This document shows positions 15,421-23,854 of a stretch of DNA of 35,524 nt, one piece after another. Position numbers and translations under genes: made by a program. The notes beneath the pieces were generated by a model. It saw only the letters and a program-made list of their open reading frames with translations. It was not told where the DNA came from and did not search any database. This DNA is from JANQIV01 sp050117315 (GTDB lineage Bacteria; Bacteroidota; Ignavibacteria; Ignavibacteriales; Melioribacteraceae): contig JASFMY010000064.1 of the NCBI GenBank assembly GCA_050117315.1, positions 1 to 35,524 of the forward strand, written 5' to 3'. The stretch's first letter is position 1. Each line of letters opens with the position of its first letter.

Positions 15421-16212
15421 TTACACCATACCGTAAGCCATGCTATAGGAATCTTTGTCAATATAAAGTTTTGCAGCATTATTATGTGTTCTTAGAATAG
15501 TCGCCGGGCAACTTGTACTAACGTCGCTATTCAACGTATCTTTAATAGCTGCTGCTTTTGTTTTTCCCGGGGCTACAATAGATAAATATTTTGCCGACAT
15601 TAAAACCGGGATGGTAAGTGTAATTGCTTTTTTGGGTACATCTTCAATTGTTTCAAAGCAGCCGTCGTTTACTTGCTGGATTCTGCATTTTTCATCTAGC
15701 TCAACAATCTTCACAACCTTTTTGTCGTCAAAATCCGCAACCGGGGGATCGTTAAAAGCAAGGTGTCCATTCTCGCCTATACCCATAAAACAAATATCAA
15801 TCGGCTTGTCCGTTAACAAATCCGCATACCTAAAGCATTCTTCTTCTACAGATTCTTCTTGAGAATTTATATAATGAATTTCTTTGAAGTTAACTTTACT
15901 AAAGATGTGATTATCAAGATATTTACCGAATAAATGAGGGGCTGATGCTTCCAGACCAATATACTCGTCCATATGAAAGGCAACAACCTTCTGCCAATCT
16001 ATATCTTTTTTAGCAAGCTCTTCTAAAAATTCATTCTGTGACGGAGCAGCAGCAAATACTATTCTTATTTCGTCCTGGCTTTGAGCAAGATTATTAATTA
16101 CATCAGCAACATCCTCAGCAACAGTTATACCTAGTTCTTCCCGGTTGTTAAATACTTTTACAAGTAATTTTTCTTTATTAAATTCTTTTATTGCTTTCAT
16201 TTTCAGTTCCAT
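15421..16212 (-). CDS. nagB: Glucosamine-6-phosphate deaminase (NagB-like)
   Basis: A 263-aa cytoplasmic isomerase/deaminase that would convert glucosamine-6-phosphate to fructose-6-phosphate and ammonia. AFHMDEYIGL (78-87) holds the catalytic-base Asp, D82. GIGENGHLAFNDPP (144-157) is the ring-opening loop. Compared with E. coli NagB (NDGHIAFNEP), Asp141 is Asn (N148 here, as in B. subtilis NagB), His143 is kept (H150) and Glu148 is Asp (D155). An internal Met at residue 5 is an alternative start. The gene is only three bases from the Gfo/Idh/MocA gene upstream, so it is translationally close to it. With the NagA-like gene it forms an amino-sugar branch. The substitutions leave some doubt about the true substrate. 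Confidence 0.85.
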   Translation of the reverse strand: MELKMKAIKEFNKEKLLVKVFNNREELGITVAEDVADVINNLAQSQDEIRIVFAAAPSQNEFLEELAKKDIDWQKVVAFHMDEYIGLEASAPHLFGKYLDNHIFSKVNFKEIHYINSQEESVEEECFRYADLLTDKPIDICFMGIGENGHLAFNDPPVADFDDKKVVKIVELDEKCRIQQVNDGCFETIEDVPKKAITLTIPVLMSAKYLSIVAPGKTKAAAIKDTLNSDVSTSCPATILRTHNNAAKLYIDKDSYSMAYGMV

Positions 16213-16215
16213 GAT

Positions 16216-17277
16216 TTATTTTAGTTTAACTTTCATAAACATGTCAAAATCTACAGGCTTTTTTTTCTCTGCTGATTCGTAAACGGCATTTACTATACCC
16301 AATGATTTTAAACTTTCTTCACCGGAAACAACCGGCTCTTCCCCGTTAAGTATTGCGTTGACAATTTGCTCAAACTGCTTTTTGTGAGGCTCGATTGAAA
16401 AACCTGCTAAAGGATCGGCAGCACCGGAATGGGTTTTGTCTTCTTCGCCGGGACTTTTACCGGGGATACTTTCATCAATTAAAGATACTTCCAGGTTATC
16501 GTCGTTTAACACTGCAGTCCCGTTCTCACCGTGAATTTCAATACGCCTGGGCATAGCAGGCTGTACAGAAGTTGAAGCCACTATAACACCCATTGCACCG
16601 TTTTTATATTTGACAAGCGTAACGGCATTATCTTCACCTTCAATACCTTCATGGGTTATTGTTCCTTTCACAGCATATATTGACTCAACATCACCGATAA
16701 ACCAGTATAAAAGGTCAACAGTGTGTATAGCCTGGTTTATCAATACTCCGCCGCCGTCTAATTTTAAAGTAGCTCTCCATTCGGCGCTTTTATAATATTC
16801 ATCGCTCCTGTACCATTTTACATAAGCATCCGCCATAAATATTTTACCGAGTTTATTTTCTGTGATCATTTGTTTTAATTTTTCAACTGCAGGCAGAAAA
16901 CGGTTTTGATAAATAACGGCAAGCTTTACATCATTATCTTTACATGATTTTATCAGTTTGTTAGCTCTTTCAAGATTAACTTCGATAGGTTTTTCAATTA
17001 CTACATGTTTACCCGCTGTGGCTGTTTTTTTACCGAAATCCAGGTGTGTCCCGTTTGGGGTGCATATAGATACTATATCCAGTTCGTCGTCATTAATAAA
17101 CTTATTCCACTCGGTAAAACTTTTTATCCCGTACTTTTCCGAGAAACTTTTGGCTTTTTCTTCACGAGAACTGTAACAGGAAATGAGTTCAGCATTATAA
17201 GCTTGTTGAATTGCCTGAGCATGCACCGGGGCAATGTTGCCCAGTCCTACTATACCTATTCCGAGTTTTTCTTTCAT
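16216..17277 (-). CDS. Gfo/Idh/MocA-family oxidoreductase
   Basis: A 353-aa NAD(P)-dependent sugar dehydrogenase-family protein. The Rossmann motif GIVGLGNIAPVHA lies at the N-terminus, EKPIEV marks the catalytic Lys region (EKP), and GGGVLINQAIHTVDLL holds the conserved His of the C-terminal alpha/beta domain. There is no signal peptide, so it is cytoplasmic. Its length is typical. Family members act on inositols, glucose/fructose, UDP-sugars, or on glycosidic bonds by a redox-elimination route, so the reaction cannot be named. It is ten bases downstream of the GH105-like lipoprotein gene and three bases upstream of nagB, so it belongs to the same transcript and probably handles a uronate or amino sugar released by the upstream enzymes. 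Confidence 0.9.
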   Translation of the reverse strand: MKEKLGIGIVGLGNIAPVHAQAIQQAYNAELISCYSSREEKAKSFSEKYGIKSFTEWNKFINDDELDIVSICTPNGTHLDFGKKTATAGKHVVIEKPIEVNLERANKLIKSCKDNDVKLAVIYQNRFLPAVEKLKQMITENKLGKIFMADAYVKWYRSDEYYKSAEWRATLKLDGGGVLINQAIHTVDLLYWFIGDVESIYAVKGTITHEGIEGEDNAVTLVKYKNGAMGVIVASTSVQPAMPRRIEIHGENGTAVLNDDNLEVSLIDESIPGKSPGEEDKTHSGAADPLAGFSIEPHKKQFEQIVNAILNGEEPVVSGEESLKSLGIVNAVYESAEKKKPVDFDMFMKVKLK

Positions 17278-17286
17278 AATTGGTTT

Positions 17287-19056
17287 CTAATTATTCTCAA
17301 AAGTATGCATTTCCGCAACTGCCGTTAGTACTGCTCCCAAACCTCGCGGATCGTTATCAAATCTCTTCCTATTATAATAAAATTCCAAGTCGTAACCTAT
17401 TCCGGTACCGCGGCAAATATCTATAACTGTCCCGTCGTCTTTTATTTTTGTTTTTAATCCCTTCCATGCTTTCTCAATATTATCCTTGAAACTTCCATCG
17501 AGCCACCCGTTTTGAACACCTCTTATCATACCAAGAAGATACATCGATGTGCATGATGTTTCTTCAAATGATTCAGGGTGATCCAGTACCTGGTGCCATA
17601 AACCGCTTTCAGCCTGGTATTTAGCCACTCCTTCGATATGAGCTTCAAACAATTCTAGTATTTTTGAGTACGATGGATGATTGTGCGGCAAATTTAACAA
17701 AGCTTCGGATGTTGCCCATATCATCCACCCGTTGGCTCTTCCCCAAAAGGCAATTGATCTTTCTTTCTTATTATCAAACCAGCCGTGTTTGTTTAATCCT
17801 GCTTCTTCATCAAATAAAAGGTCATAAAATTTAACTACCTGCAAAGCCGCATCATCGTAGTACTTTTCATCGCCGGTAATCTTTGCCATTCTTATTAAGA
17901 AAGGGACGCTCATAAATAAGTCATCTGCCCATACGGTCATTTCAACAGGTTCGGGTCTACACAATGTTCCATCATCTAATCTTACCTGACCGTTTACTAC
18001 ATAATTAAACATCTCATCAATAATTTTCTTATACGATTCATTTTCCTTTTCCATGTATAATTGCACAAACGGTAAAGCCGGGGAACCAGTATCGTCAAGC
18101 ATTGATTTCCTGTAAATCCTGTGGTTAGTTCCGCGCAGTGCGTTCAGGGTCTTGTACTGCCATTCAAAGTAATCATAATTTTCAATGGTGAAGTCACAAA
18201 ATTTATTTACAAATTTTTTATACTCATTACCTCCCACCTTATCTGCAACTGCAAGCATCCCCGACATAACGGTCCCGTTGGCATAATGCCATTCAAGGTA
18301 TGATTCCCTTTGATAGCTGTTATCCGGTTTGATGACTAGTTCACAAAGTATATTTTTTCTTCCGCCGTTCCATGCATATATTTCACCGTCGAACTCATAA
18401 TAATCTTTGAACTTCTCCTCAGGCGGGTATTTGAAAGCAGCACTTTCTTCAACGTTAGTAAGCTGAGGGAACGTTCCTATGGACATCCATTTTAACTCAA
18501 ACTCTTCGGAAGAATTCTCAAGCACAAATTCAGCCGAATGAGGCGCTTCCTGTTCTTCAGTAATTTCTCTCAGGTATACTTTGGGATATTCGTTAAGTGA
18601 CACAAGCTTAATAAGAATTTCATTTAATCCTTTTTTTACATTTACATCAAATGTATCCGGGAATTCAAATAATCCGTATGCTATTTCTTTTACTTCTACA
18701 GGTTCATCATTGGAACCTTCAAATACCGGGGAACCGTTGACCCAAATCTTAACCACCCCGGAATAACCGGTACCAAAAGTTAGGGTTGTATCACCGGCAC
18801 ATTTGAGGTTACTTAGTGAATAATAAACACCATTGCCAGCAAAGCCGTAGCCGTTTTTGTAATCAAGCATCTGCATATTCAATCGGGGTTTATGAATAAC
18901 CTGCTTGAATTCAAAAACAGTTTCTCTCAATATTTTATCAGCAACTGCTTTTACAATATCTGAGGGTGTTCTGCTATCTTCTTTTTGAACGCATGAAACT
19001 ATTAATAAAGATGATGTAACTATAACTAAAATATAACTAAGGAATTTGTCTTTCAT
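17287..19056 (-). CDS. GH105-like unsaturated uronyl hydrolase lipoprotein with N-terminal beta-sandwich
   Basis: A 589-aa lipoprotein with a lipobox LIVSC (lipid Cys C22). Residues ~45-165 form a galactose-binding-like beta-sandwich with KIWVNGSPVF and KKGLNEILIKL, very similar in style to the C-terminal module of the GH20 enzyme upstream. Residues ~215-589 are a GH88/GH105 alpha/alpha barrel: LDDTGSPALPF (320-330), TVWADDLFMSVPF (374-386) with the catalytic Asp pair, and AFWGRANGWM. It should remove unsaturated uronates from lyase products while anchored in a membrane. It overlaps neither neighbour, with gaps of two bases (GH20 side) and nine bases (oxidoreductase side). The second GH105-type enzyme of the locus (8581-9948) lacks the extra domain, so the two may differ in substrate length or linkage. 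Confidence 0.82.
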   Translation of the reverse strand: MKDKFLSYILVIVTSSLLIVSCVQKEDSRTPSDIVKAVADKILRETVFEFKQVIHKPRLNMQMLDYKNGYGFAGNGVYYSLSNLKCAGDTTLTFGTGYSGVVKIWVNGSPVFEGSNDEPVEVKEIAYGLFEFPDTFDVNVKKGLNEILIKLVSLNEYPKVYLREITEEQEAPHSAEFVLENSSEEFELKWMSIGTFPQLTNVEESAAFKYPPEEKFKDYYEFDGEIYAWNGGRKNILCELVIKPDNSYQRESYLEWHYANGTVMSGMLAVADKVGGNEYKKFVNKFCDFTIENYDYFEWQYKTLNALRGTNHRIYRKSMLDDTGSPALPFVQLYMEKENESYKKIIDEMFNYVVNGQVRLDDGTLCRPEPVEMTVWADDLFMSVPFLIRMAKITGDEKYYDDAALQVVKFYDLLFDEEAGLNKHGWFDNKKERSIAFWGRANGWMIWATSEALLNLPHNHPSYSKILELFEAHIEGVAKYQAESGLWHQVLDHPESFEETSCTSMYLLGMIRGVQNGWLDGSFKDNIEKAWKGLKTKIKDDGTVIDICRGTGIGYDLEFYYNRKRFDNDPRGLGAVLTAVAEMHTFENN

Positions 19057-19058
19057 TT

Positions 19059-21638
19059 TTACTCCACAATCCTGTACCTGTTCTTACTGTTTCGCACTTC
19101 ACTTTCCGGCAGCCTAAAAGTAAATCCCCATTCGCCAGTGGTTTGAATAAGTTTTATCAACATATTGTTTTTTCCTTTGGGAAGGTCAAAAGAAAAAGAA
19201 TATTCATCGGGTTCAAATTTATCGTCACCTGTTTTTTTGAATACACTTTTACCGTTTATAAAAACTTCCATGCCTTCGTCAAAACCGGCAAATGCTTTTA
19301 TTGTTGTATCCTTCTCAAGGCTTATGTTTGCAAATGCATACATTACTGCATTTGCATTATGATCCGGGAATATTTCTCCGAGGTTTACAATATCGGGATA
19401 TTCTGTAACGACCCTTCGCCATCTGTATTTTTTATTATCGTAATAAAATTCTTGAGTAACCTTTGGAACTGCGTTTTCTTCGCCACCCATATCCTGCAGA
19501 TAGTCGGTTTCCAAAAGGTTATCTTCGCCTTTTATTGCAACGGGATTTATCATCATCCATTCTCTAAAATACTTGCCGGGCAGTTTTGAAATTGCCAACC
19601 TTACGTCTTGGCTTGAAAGAATAGGCAACGAACTATCCAGCCTTTTTAGCGATGCAAAAAGTCTTTTTTTAACGTCAATGAACTCGTTAGTTTTGCTTTC
19701 ATACCGATCGGTAGTCCAATCAAGCGCATAAGTATGATTTTCTTTAAGCCACAGTAATTCAAAATCATTTTTTAAATTGTACTGTCCTTGAATTATTCCA
19801 TCAATAATTTCAATCGAGCTTAAGATCAGTTCTCTTGACTTAAACGGTTGTATCTTAAAAGTTGATTCCGCCTCGGCATAATATTCGGCAGCTTTTATTA
19901 AGCCCATTCTTTCAAGCGCCAGGGTTCTGTACATGTTTATAACAAATTGAAGGTATGTTTTATCACTGGCGTGCTTTTTTAATTCTGCAGAATTAAGCAA
20001 TACTTCTGCTTCGTTTACTATATTTAAAACTTTATCCCAATCATCAAGGGAAATTCTAAGAGTCTTCCCCGACTCAGGCAGCAGTTTAGCGAAAAGGACC
20101 TTATCGTTATTAGCGTCTGTTGGTTCCAGTGCCGATAGTTCATTCAGCTTTTGTATTGTTTTTGTCAAGAACATATCATAGCTGCAGTAAATAGACCTGT
20201 TGAAGCGGCTATCGAATTTCTCATAGTCCGGTGCTTTTGTATTCCAGCTTTTATCTGCACCAAACGAAACTCCGTACCATATATTAGTAAATAATGTTGA
20301 TCCGCCGTCGTCCCATACACAATTCAAAACACCCGAGGCGCCGTATTTGAAACCGTCCCTTGTAAAATTTCTAATGTTAATGGGAGCCGCATAATAATTA
20401 GGGAAAAGCTTGTTTGAATTCAAAACTCCGGGGACAACCCAAAATTCAAAACCTTTTTCTTTAAACGGTTTTATGAATTTATCAAAATTATCGAGCGAAT
20501 CATAATTCCATGTTCCGATGATTATATCTTTCGGGAGTTTATCTAATAAAACCGGGTATTCGAGAAGAATGTCTCCCCACATCAATATTTGTTTATCGTA
20601 CCTTTTAACAATGTTATACAGCTTCATTATATGCTGGTAATAAACACCGTCGTAACCTATACTGTCAACAAGTGCTTTTGATCTGCCCTTTCCAAGATCG
20701 AATGTTTCGTCGCAGTTAATGTTAAATATCGGCGAGTTAAAAGCCGGGATCATTTCGGAATATATATCTTCCAAAAATTCATAGCTTTCTTCAAGAACCG
20801 GTGAAATTAGCGAACCTTCTTCGCCAAGGTGAGCATACTCGGGTGTTTCCAGAATTCTCTGGAAATGTCCGAATGATTGGAATCCGCCTATCACTGTAAT
20901 ATTATACTTCTCTGCATACTCAGATATTTCTTTCCACTCTTCAATTGTAAGGGAACCATCGTCAGGTGCAAACTCAGTGTGACTCTTAGTTTTTACAACG
21001 TGCTCAACATAATGGACGACCGTGTTGATCTTCATCTCGGCAAAACGTCTTACCTGGTATTTCATAAAGTCTAATGTAGGTATGGGACCGCGGCTTATAT
21101 CGTCTGAAACAGCACGGTACTTAAAGTCAGGCCAATCTTCAATTTCAACTCCGGCTAGATGATCCTGTTTTGCATTGCTTCGCACAATCTGCTTCAATGT
21201 TTGAATTCCGTAAAACAAACCTTTGTTTGAAACCGAAGCTATAATAATCGAATCATCTTTGATTAATAATTTATAACCTTCTTCATTTTTGTTTAAGGGT
21301 AATAAATTATTATCCGTACAAATCTTGTCAAAACCGGAATCGTTTCCTTTTACGCCGAGGATAATTTTCCCTGCCGATTTCCCATTTTCATTTAAAGTAA
21401 TATTATGACTCTTTGCAATAGTACTTCCTAGTTCCCTGATCGCCAGCAAAATATAGTTCGTATCATTACTGAATAGCTGATAAGAAAGCTCGTTATCAAG
21501 TTTGAATTGTGAATAATTATATTCAACTTTTTGCGGATAAGGAATAACGTTCAATAACTTATCATCAGCTTTGCGTATGCCGCAAAGTAAAAGCGGTAAA
21601 ACTAAAATCCCTATTAATCTTTTTTTGCCAAGAATCAT
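19059..21638 (-). CDS. GH20-family beta-N-acetylhexosaminidase
   Basis: An 859-aa exported enzyme with a hydrophobic N-terminus (signal peptide; the cut site is unclear). Residues ~30-165 are the GH20b alpha/beta domain (IPYPQKVEY, then FYGIQTLKQI at 142-151). The TIM barrel starts with DWPDFKYRAVSDDISRG (168-184). NINCDETFDLGKG holds the catalytic Asp-Glu pair D310-E311 for substrate-assisted removal of terminal GlcNAc/GalNAc. Later come MWGDILLEYP and WNYDS. A long helical part (~490-690) follows, and a C-terminal beta-sandwich (~745-859) with EVFINGKSVF and LPKGKNNMLIKL. GH20 normally has HxGGDE; here it is N-C-DE without GG, typical of a Bacteroidota subclade. The gene is next to the sugar isomerase gene with only a one-base gap. 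Confidence 0.85.
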   Translation of the reverse strand: MILGKKRLIGILVLPLLLCGIRKADDKLLNVIPYPQKVEYNYSQFKLDNELSYQLFSNDTNYILLAIRELGSTIAKSHNITLNENGKSAGKIILGVKGNDSGFDKICTDNNLLPLNKNEEGYKLLIKDDSIIIASVSNKGLFYGIQTLKQIVRSNAKQDHLAGVEIEDWPDFKYRAVSDDISRGPIPTLDFMKYQVRRFAEMKINTVVHYVEHVVKTKSHTEFAPDDGSLTIEEWKEISEYAEKYNITVIGGFQSFGHFQRILETPEYAHLGEEGSLISPVLEESYEFLEDIYSEMIPAFNSPIFNINCDETFDLGKGRSKALVDSIGYDGVYYQHIMKLYNIVKRYDKQILMWGDILLEYPVLLDKLPKDIIIGTWNYDSLDNFDKFIKPFKEKGFEFWVVPGVLNSNKLFPNYYAAPINIRNFTRDGFKYGASGVLNCVWDDGGSTLFTNIWYGVSFGADKSWNTKAPDYEKFDSRFNRSIYCSYDMFLTKTIQKLNELSALEPTDANNDKVLFAKLLPESGKTLRISLDDWDKVLNIVNEAEVLLNSAELKKHASDKTYLQFVINMYRTLALERMGLIKAAEYYAEAESTFKIQPFKSRELILSSIEIIDGIIQGQYNLKNDFELLWLKENHTYALDWTTDRYESKTNEFIDVKKRLFASLKRLDSSLPILSSQDVRLAISKLPGKYFREWMMINPVAIKGEDNLLETDYLQDMGGEENAVPKVTQEFYYDNKKYRWRRVVTEYPDIVNLGEIFPDHNANAVMYAFANISLEKDTTIKAFAGFDEGMEVFINGKSVFKKTGDDKFEPDEYSFSFDLPKGKNNMLIKLIQTTGEWGFTFRLPESEVRNSKNRYRIVE

Positions 21639-21639
21639 T

Positions 21640-22545
21640 TTATGCCAACCATTTGTTTTCTAAAATTTTGGCGGCACCTAAATAAGCTTTGTCCATATCA
21701 TCAATTGCTGATTCCGCTCCCCCGACGTCAATGCCTATATGACCGTTAAAATTAATTCTATCCAGCGTCTCAAAAAAAACATTCCAGTTTATTTTTCCTT
21801 TTCCAATATCAAGATGTTCAACCTTTGTACCATTGTTATCACTTATGTGGATATAATTAACGTGATCTTTTAATCTTATAAGCGACAGGGCTATATTATC
21901 CTTCATCACAAATTGATTAGCCGTATCTAGGTTAAATCTCAGGTTATCTTTTTTAACTTTATCAAAAAGGTAAAGAAATGAATCTGTAGTTGATGCAAGC
22001 AGCCCGAGCGCCGGATGAATGTTATAAGTTAAATTATAATGGGCTGCAATTTCACAAAGAGTTTGATAGGAGTTTACAATTATGTCCCAGAATCTTTCCC
22101 ATTGCAAATCATGCGGAAAGTAGGCTGAAGAAATTGAATCATCTTCGTAATGGCGAACCACCGGGATATCATCCGGAAATACATACGGCGGCAGAGGCCC
22201 GTTATCGAGTATTGCTTTTGAGCCTAAATTAACTGCTATCTCACAACCTTTTTCAAATAACTCATAGCTTTTGTTTCTCTCTTTTTCATCAAGTGACGAA
22301 CAACCTGGCAGCACGGCACAAAACATTGCCAGGTTGATATCATTTTCTTTCAAATGGCCGGCTATTTCTTCCTTCATATCATAAACAGTTGATAAGTGCT
22401 CGTCTCTTATTCCCTCCAGTTCAATACTCTTAAATCCTAACGATTTCATTTCATTGATAAACTGAATTGTTTTTTTTGCATCCGGCGGATAACCGTATTT
22501 GGTGATTGAATATAAATATGTACAGACAATTTTGGGATTAAACAT
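21640..22545 (-). CDS. Sugar phosphate isomerase/epimerase (xylose isomerase-like TIM barrel)
   Basis: A 301-aa cytoplasmic AP-endonuclease-2-family TIM barrel. Family residues visible are Glu in SIELEGIRDEHL, Asp/Asn in AILDNGPLPPY, His in YNIHPALG, Asp in FNLDTANQF and HISDNNGTKVEHLDIGKGKINW, the metal-site loop common to hydroxypyruvate isomerase, tagatose/allulose epimerases and inosose dehydratase. The final metal ligand, usually Glu in (Y/I)xxE, appears as Asp in IGIDVGG. This group isomerises or epimerises sugars, and the exact substrate is not readable. It lies between the NRAMP-like transporter and the GH20 gene, suggesting it acts on a sugar brought in by that transporter. Confidence 0.85.
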   Translation of the reverse strand: MFNPKIVCTYLYSITKYGYPPDAKKTIQFINEMKSLGFKSIELEGIRDEHLSTVYDMKEEIAGHLKENDINLAMFCAVLPGCSSLDEKERNKSYELFEKGCEIAVNLGSKAILDNGPLPPYVFPDDIPVVRHYEDDSISSAYFPHDLQWERFWDIIVNSYQTLCEIAAHYNLTYNIHPALGLLASTTDSFLYLFDKVKKDNLRFNLDTANQFVMKDNIALSLIRLKDHVNYIHISDNNGTKVEHLDIGKGKINWNVFFETLDRINFNGHIGIDVGGAESAIDDMDKAYLGAAKILENKWLA

Positions 22546-22562
22546 AATACCTCTCGTGTTAA

Positions 22563-23804
22563 TTAAATTAAATCAACAATTCCTATAAAACCAATTACAG
22601 CAGTTACTATCGTAAACAATGTAATAACTACCAATAGAATATTAAGCGGCAGACTTGCTTTATATTTCCCAAGGACATCTTCTTTATTTTGGAGTATCAG
22701 CATTAAAATCAAAATAAGCGGGGTTACGATTAACGCCAGCGCTTGCGATATAATCATAATCAGTACGGGTCTTCCGCCGAATATAGGCACAACCAAACCC
22801 AGCGTAGCGTAGAAAATTACTATTCCCCTGTTACGCCATTTCCCGAGATCGAACTTCTCATTGTTGTAATCTGCCAAGAGCAAAGGCACAAGCATGTAAT
22901 GAGGAAATAAAGAAGATATACCGGCACAAACTATACCGGCAACAAAAACGGATATTGCGAATCTTCCGGCTAAAGGTTCAAGAAGTTTAATCATATCAAT
23001 TGCATTTTCAACGTGAAGTCCTTGAGGATATAAAGTTCCGGCAGCAGCAGCCATAATAGCTACACTAAGAATAAACATTAAGGAAGATGAAAAAAGTGCA
23101 TCACGCCTTTCAAGATGAAGATCGGATACTGTCCAGTTTTTTTGTTTGACCGTTATAGACCTTGTTACGTATAAGATACCTCCCATAGTTGTACCGATCA
23201 TACCGGCAACCACAAGACCGGCATTGGCTTCATCCGGGATATTCGGAACAAGTCCGGCTATTACTTCCGACGGGTTAGGAATAACCATAAAAGAAGTAAC
23301 AATAAAACAGAGTCCCATGAGAGTTACGAAAAGGGTTAACACTTTTTCGACCGAATTGTATTTACCGTTAAAGAGAAGCGCAACAATTAAACCACCCAGT
23401 ATAATGGTAAGTATTATTGTGTTAAATCCTTCACCGCTTTCGGTAATAGGTCTTGACCATTCTTTAATAACATCGGTTACAATTGCCATTACACCAATAC
23501 TGGAAACCATCTCGGTGAAAATGAGAGTAATCAAAACAAATACAGCAATGTCTCTACCGAAGTATTCTTTAAAACTTTGCAGTGCGCTTTTTCCGGTTAC
23601 TACGGTAAATTTTCCAAAAGCAACAATTAAAAAATATGTAAAGATACAGGACAACAACACAGCCCACGTAAGCATCATACCGTGTGCAGCACCGCCGGAT
23701 GCCATAGCGGTTACACTGCCTGTCCCTATATTATAGCCTACCAGAAATAATCCGGGGCCAATTGAGGCAAAAAATAAACCGATCTTTTTTAGTTTATCAT
23801 TCAT
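22563..23804 (-). CDS. NRAMP-superfamily transporter lacking the metal-binding DPGN motif
   Basis: A 413-aa inner-membrane protein with about eleven transmembrane helices and no signal peptide. The N-terminus GPGLFLVGYNIGTGSVTAM aligns with the NRAMP helix-1 motif GPGxxxxxxYMDPGNxxT, but DPGN is replaced by IGTG, so the Asp and Asn metal ligands are missing. In helix 6, where NRAMPs have MPHNLYLHS, this protein has TMGGILYVTRSI, so that motif is also changed. The fold is kept but Mn2+/Fe2+ transport by the known mechanism is unlikely. The operon context (isomerase next door, glycosidases around it) suggests a carbohydrate or organic-acid substrate. It is 17 bases upstream of the isomerase gene. 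Confidence 0.8.
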   Translation of the reverse strand: MNDKLKKIGLFFASIGPGLFLVGYNIGTGSVTAMASGGAAHGMMLTWAVLLSCIFTYFLIVAFGKFTVVTGKSALQSFKEYFGRDIAVFVLITLIFTEMVSSIGVMAIVTDVIKEWSRPITESGEGFNTIILTIILGGLIVALLFNGKYNSVEKVLTLFVTLMGLCFIVTSFMVIPNPSEVIAGLVPNIPDEANAGLVVAGMIGTTMGGILYVTRSITVKQKNWTVSDLHLERRDALFSSSLMFILSVAIMAAAAGTLYPQGLHVENAIDMIKLLEPLAGRFAISVFVAGIVCAGISSLFPHYMLVPLLLADYNNEKFDLGKWRNRGIVIFYATLGLVVPIFGGRPVLIMIISQALALIVTPLILILMLILQNKEDVLGKYKASLPLNILLVVITLFTIVTAVIGFIGIVDLI

Positions 23805-23854
23805 ATAATGTCTTTAATTAAGTAATAGAATTTTTGAATTAATATTCATAATGA

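Noticed and set aside
23146..23736. 196-aa rightward ORF inside the NRAMP-like gene
   Set aside because: It is antisense to a well-supported membrane protein; its Ile/Thr/Ser-rich composition is what reversed membrane-helix codons give.
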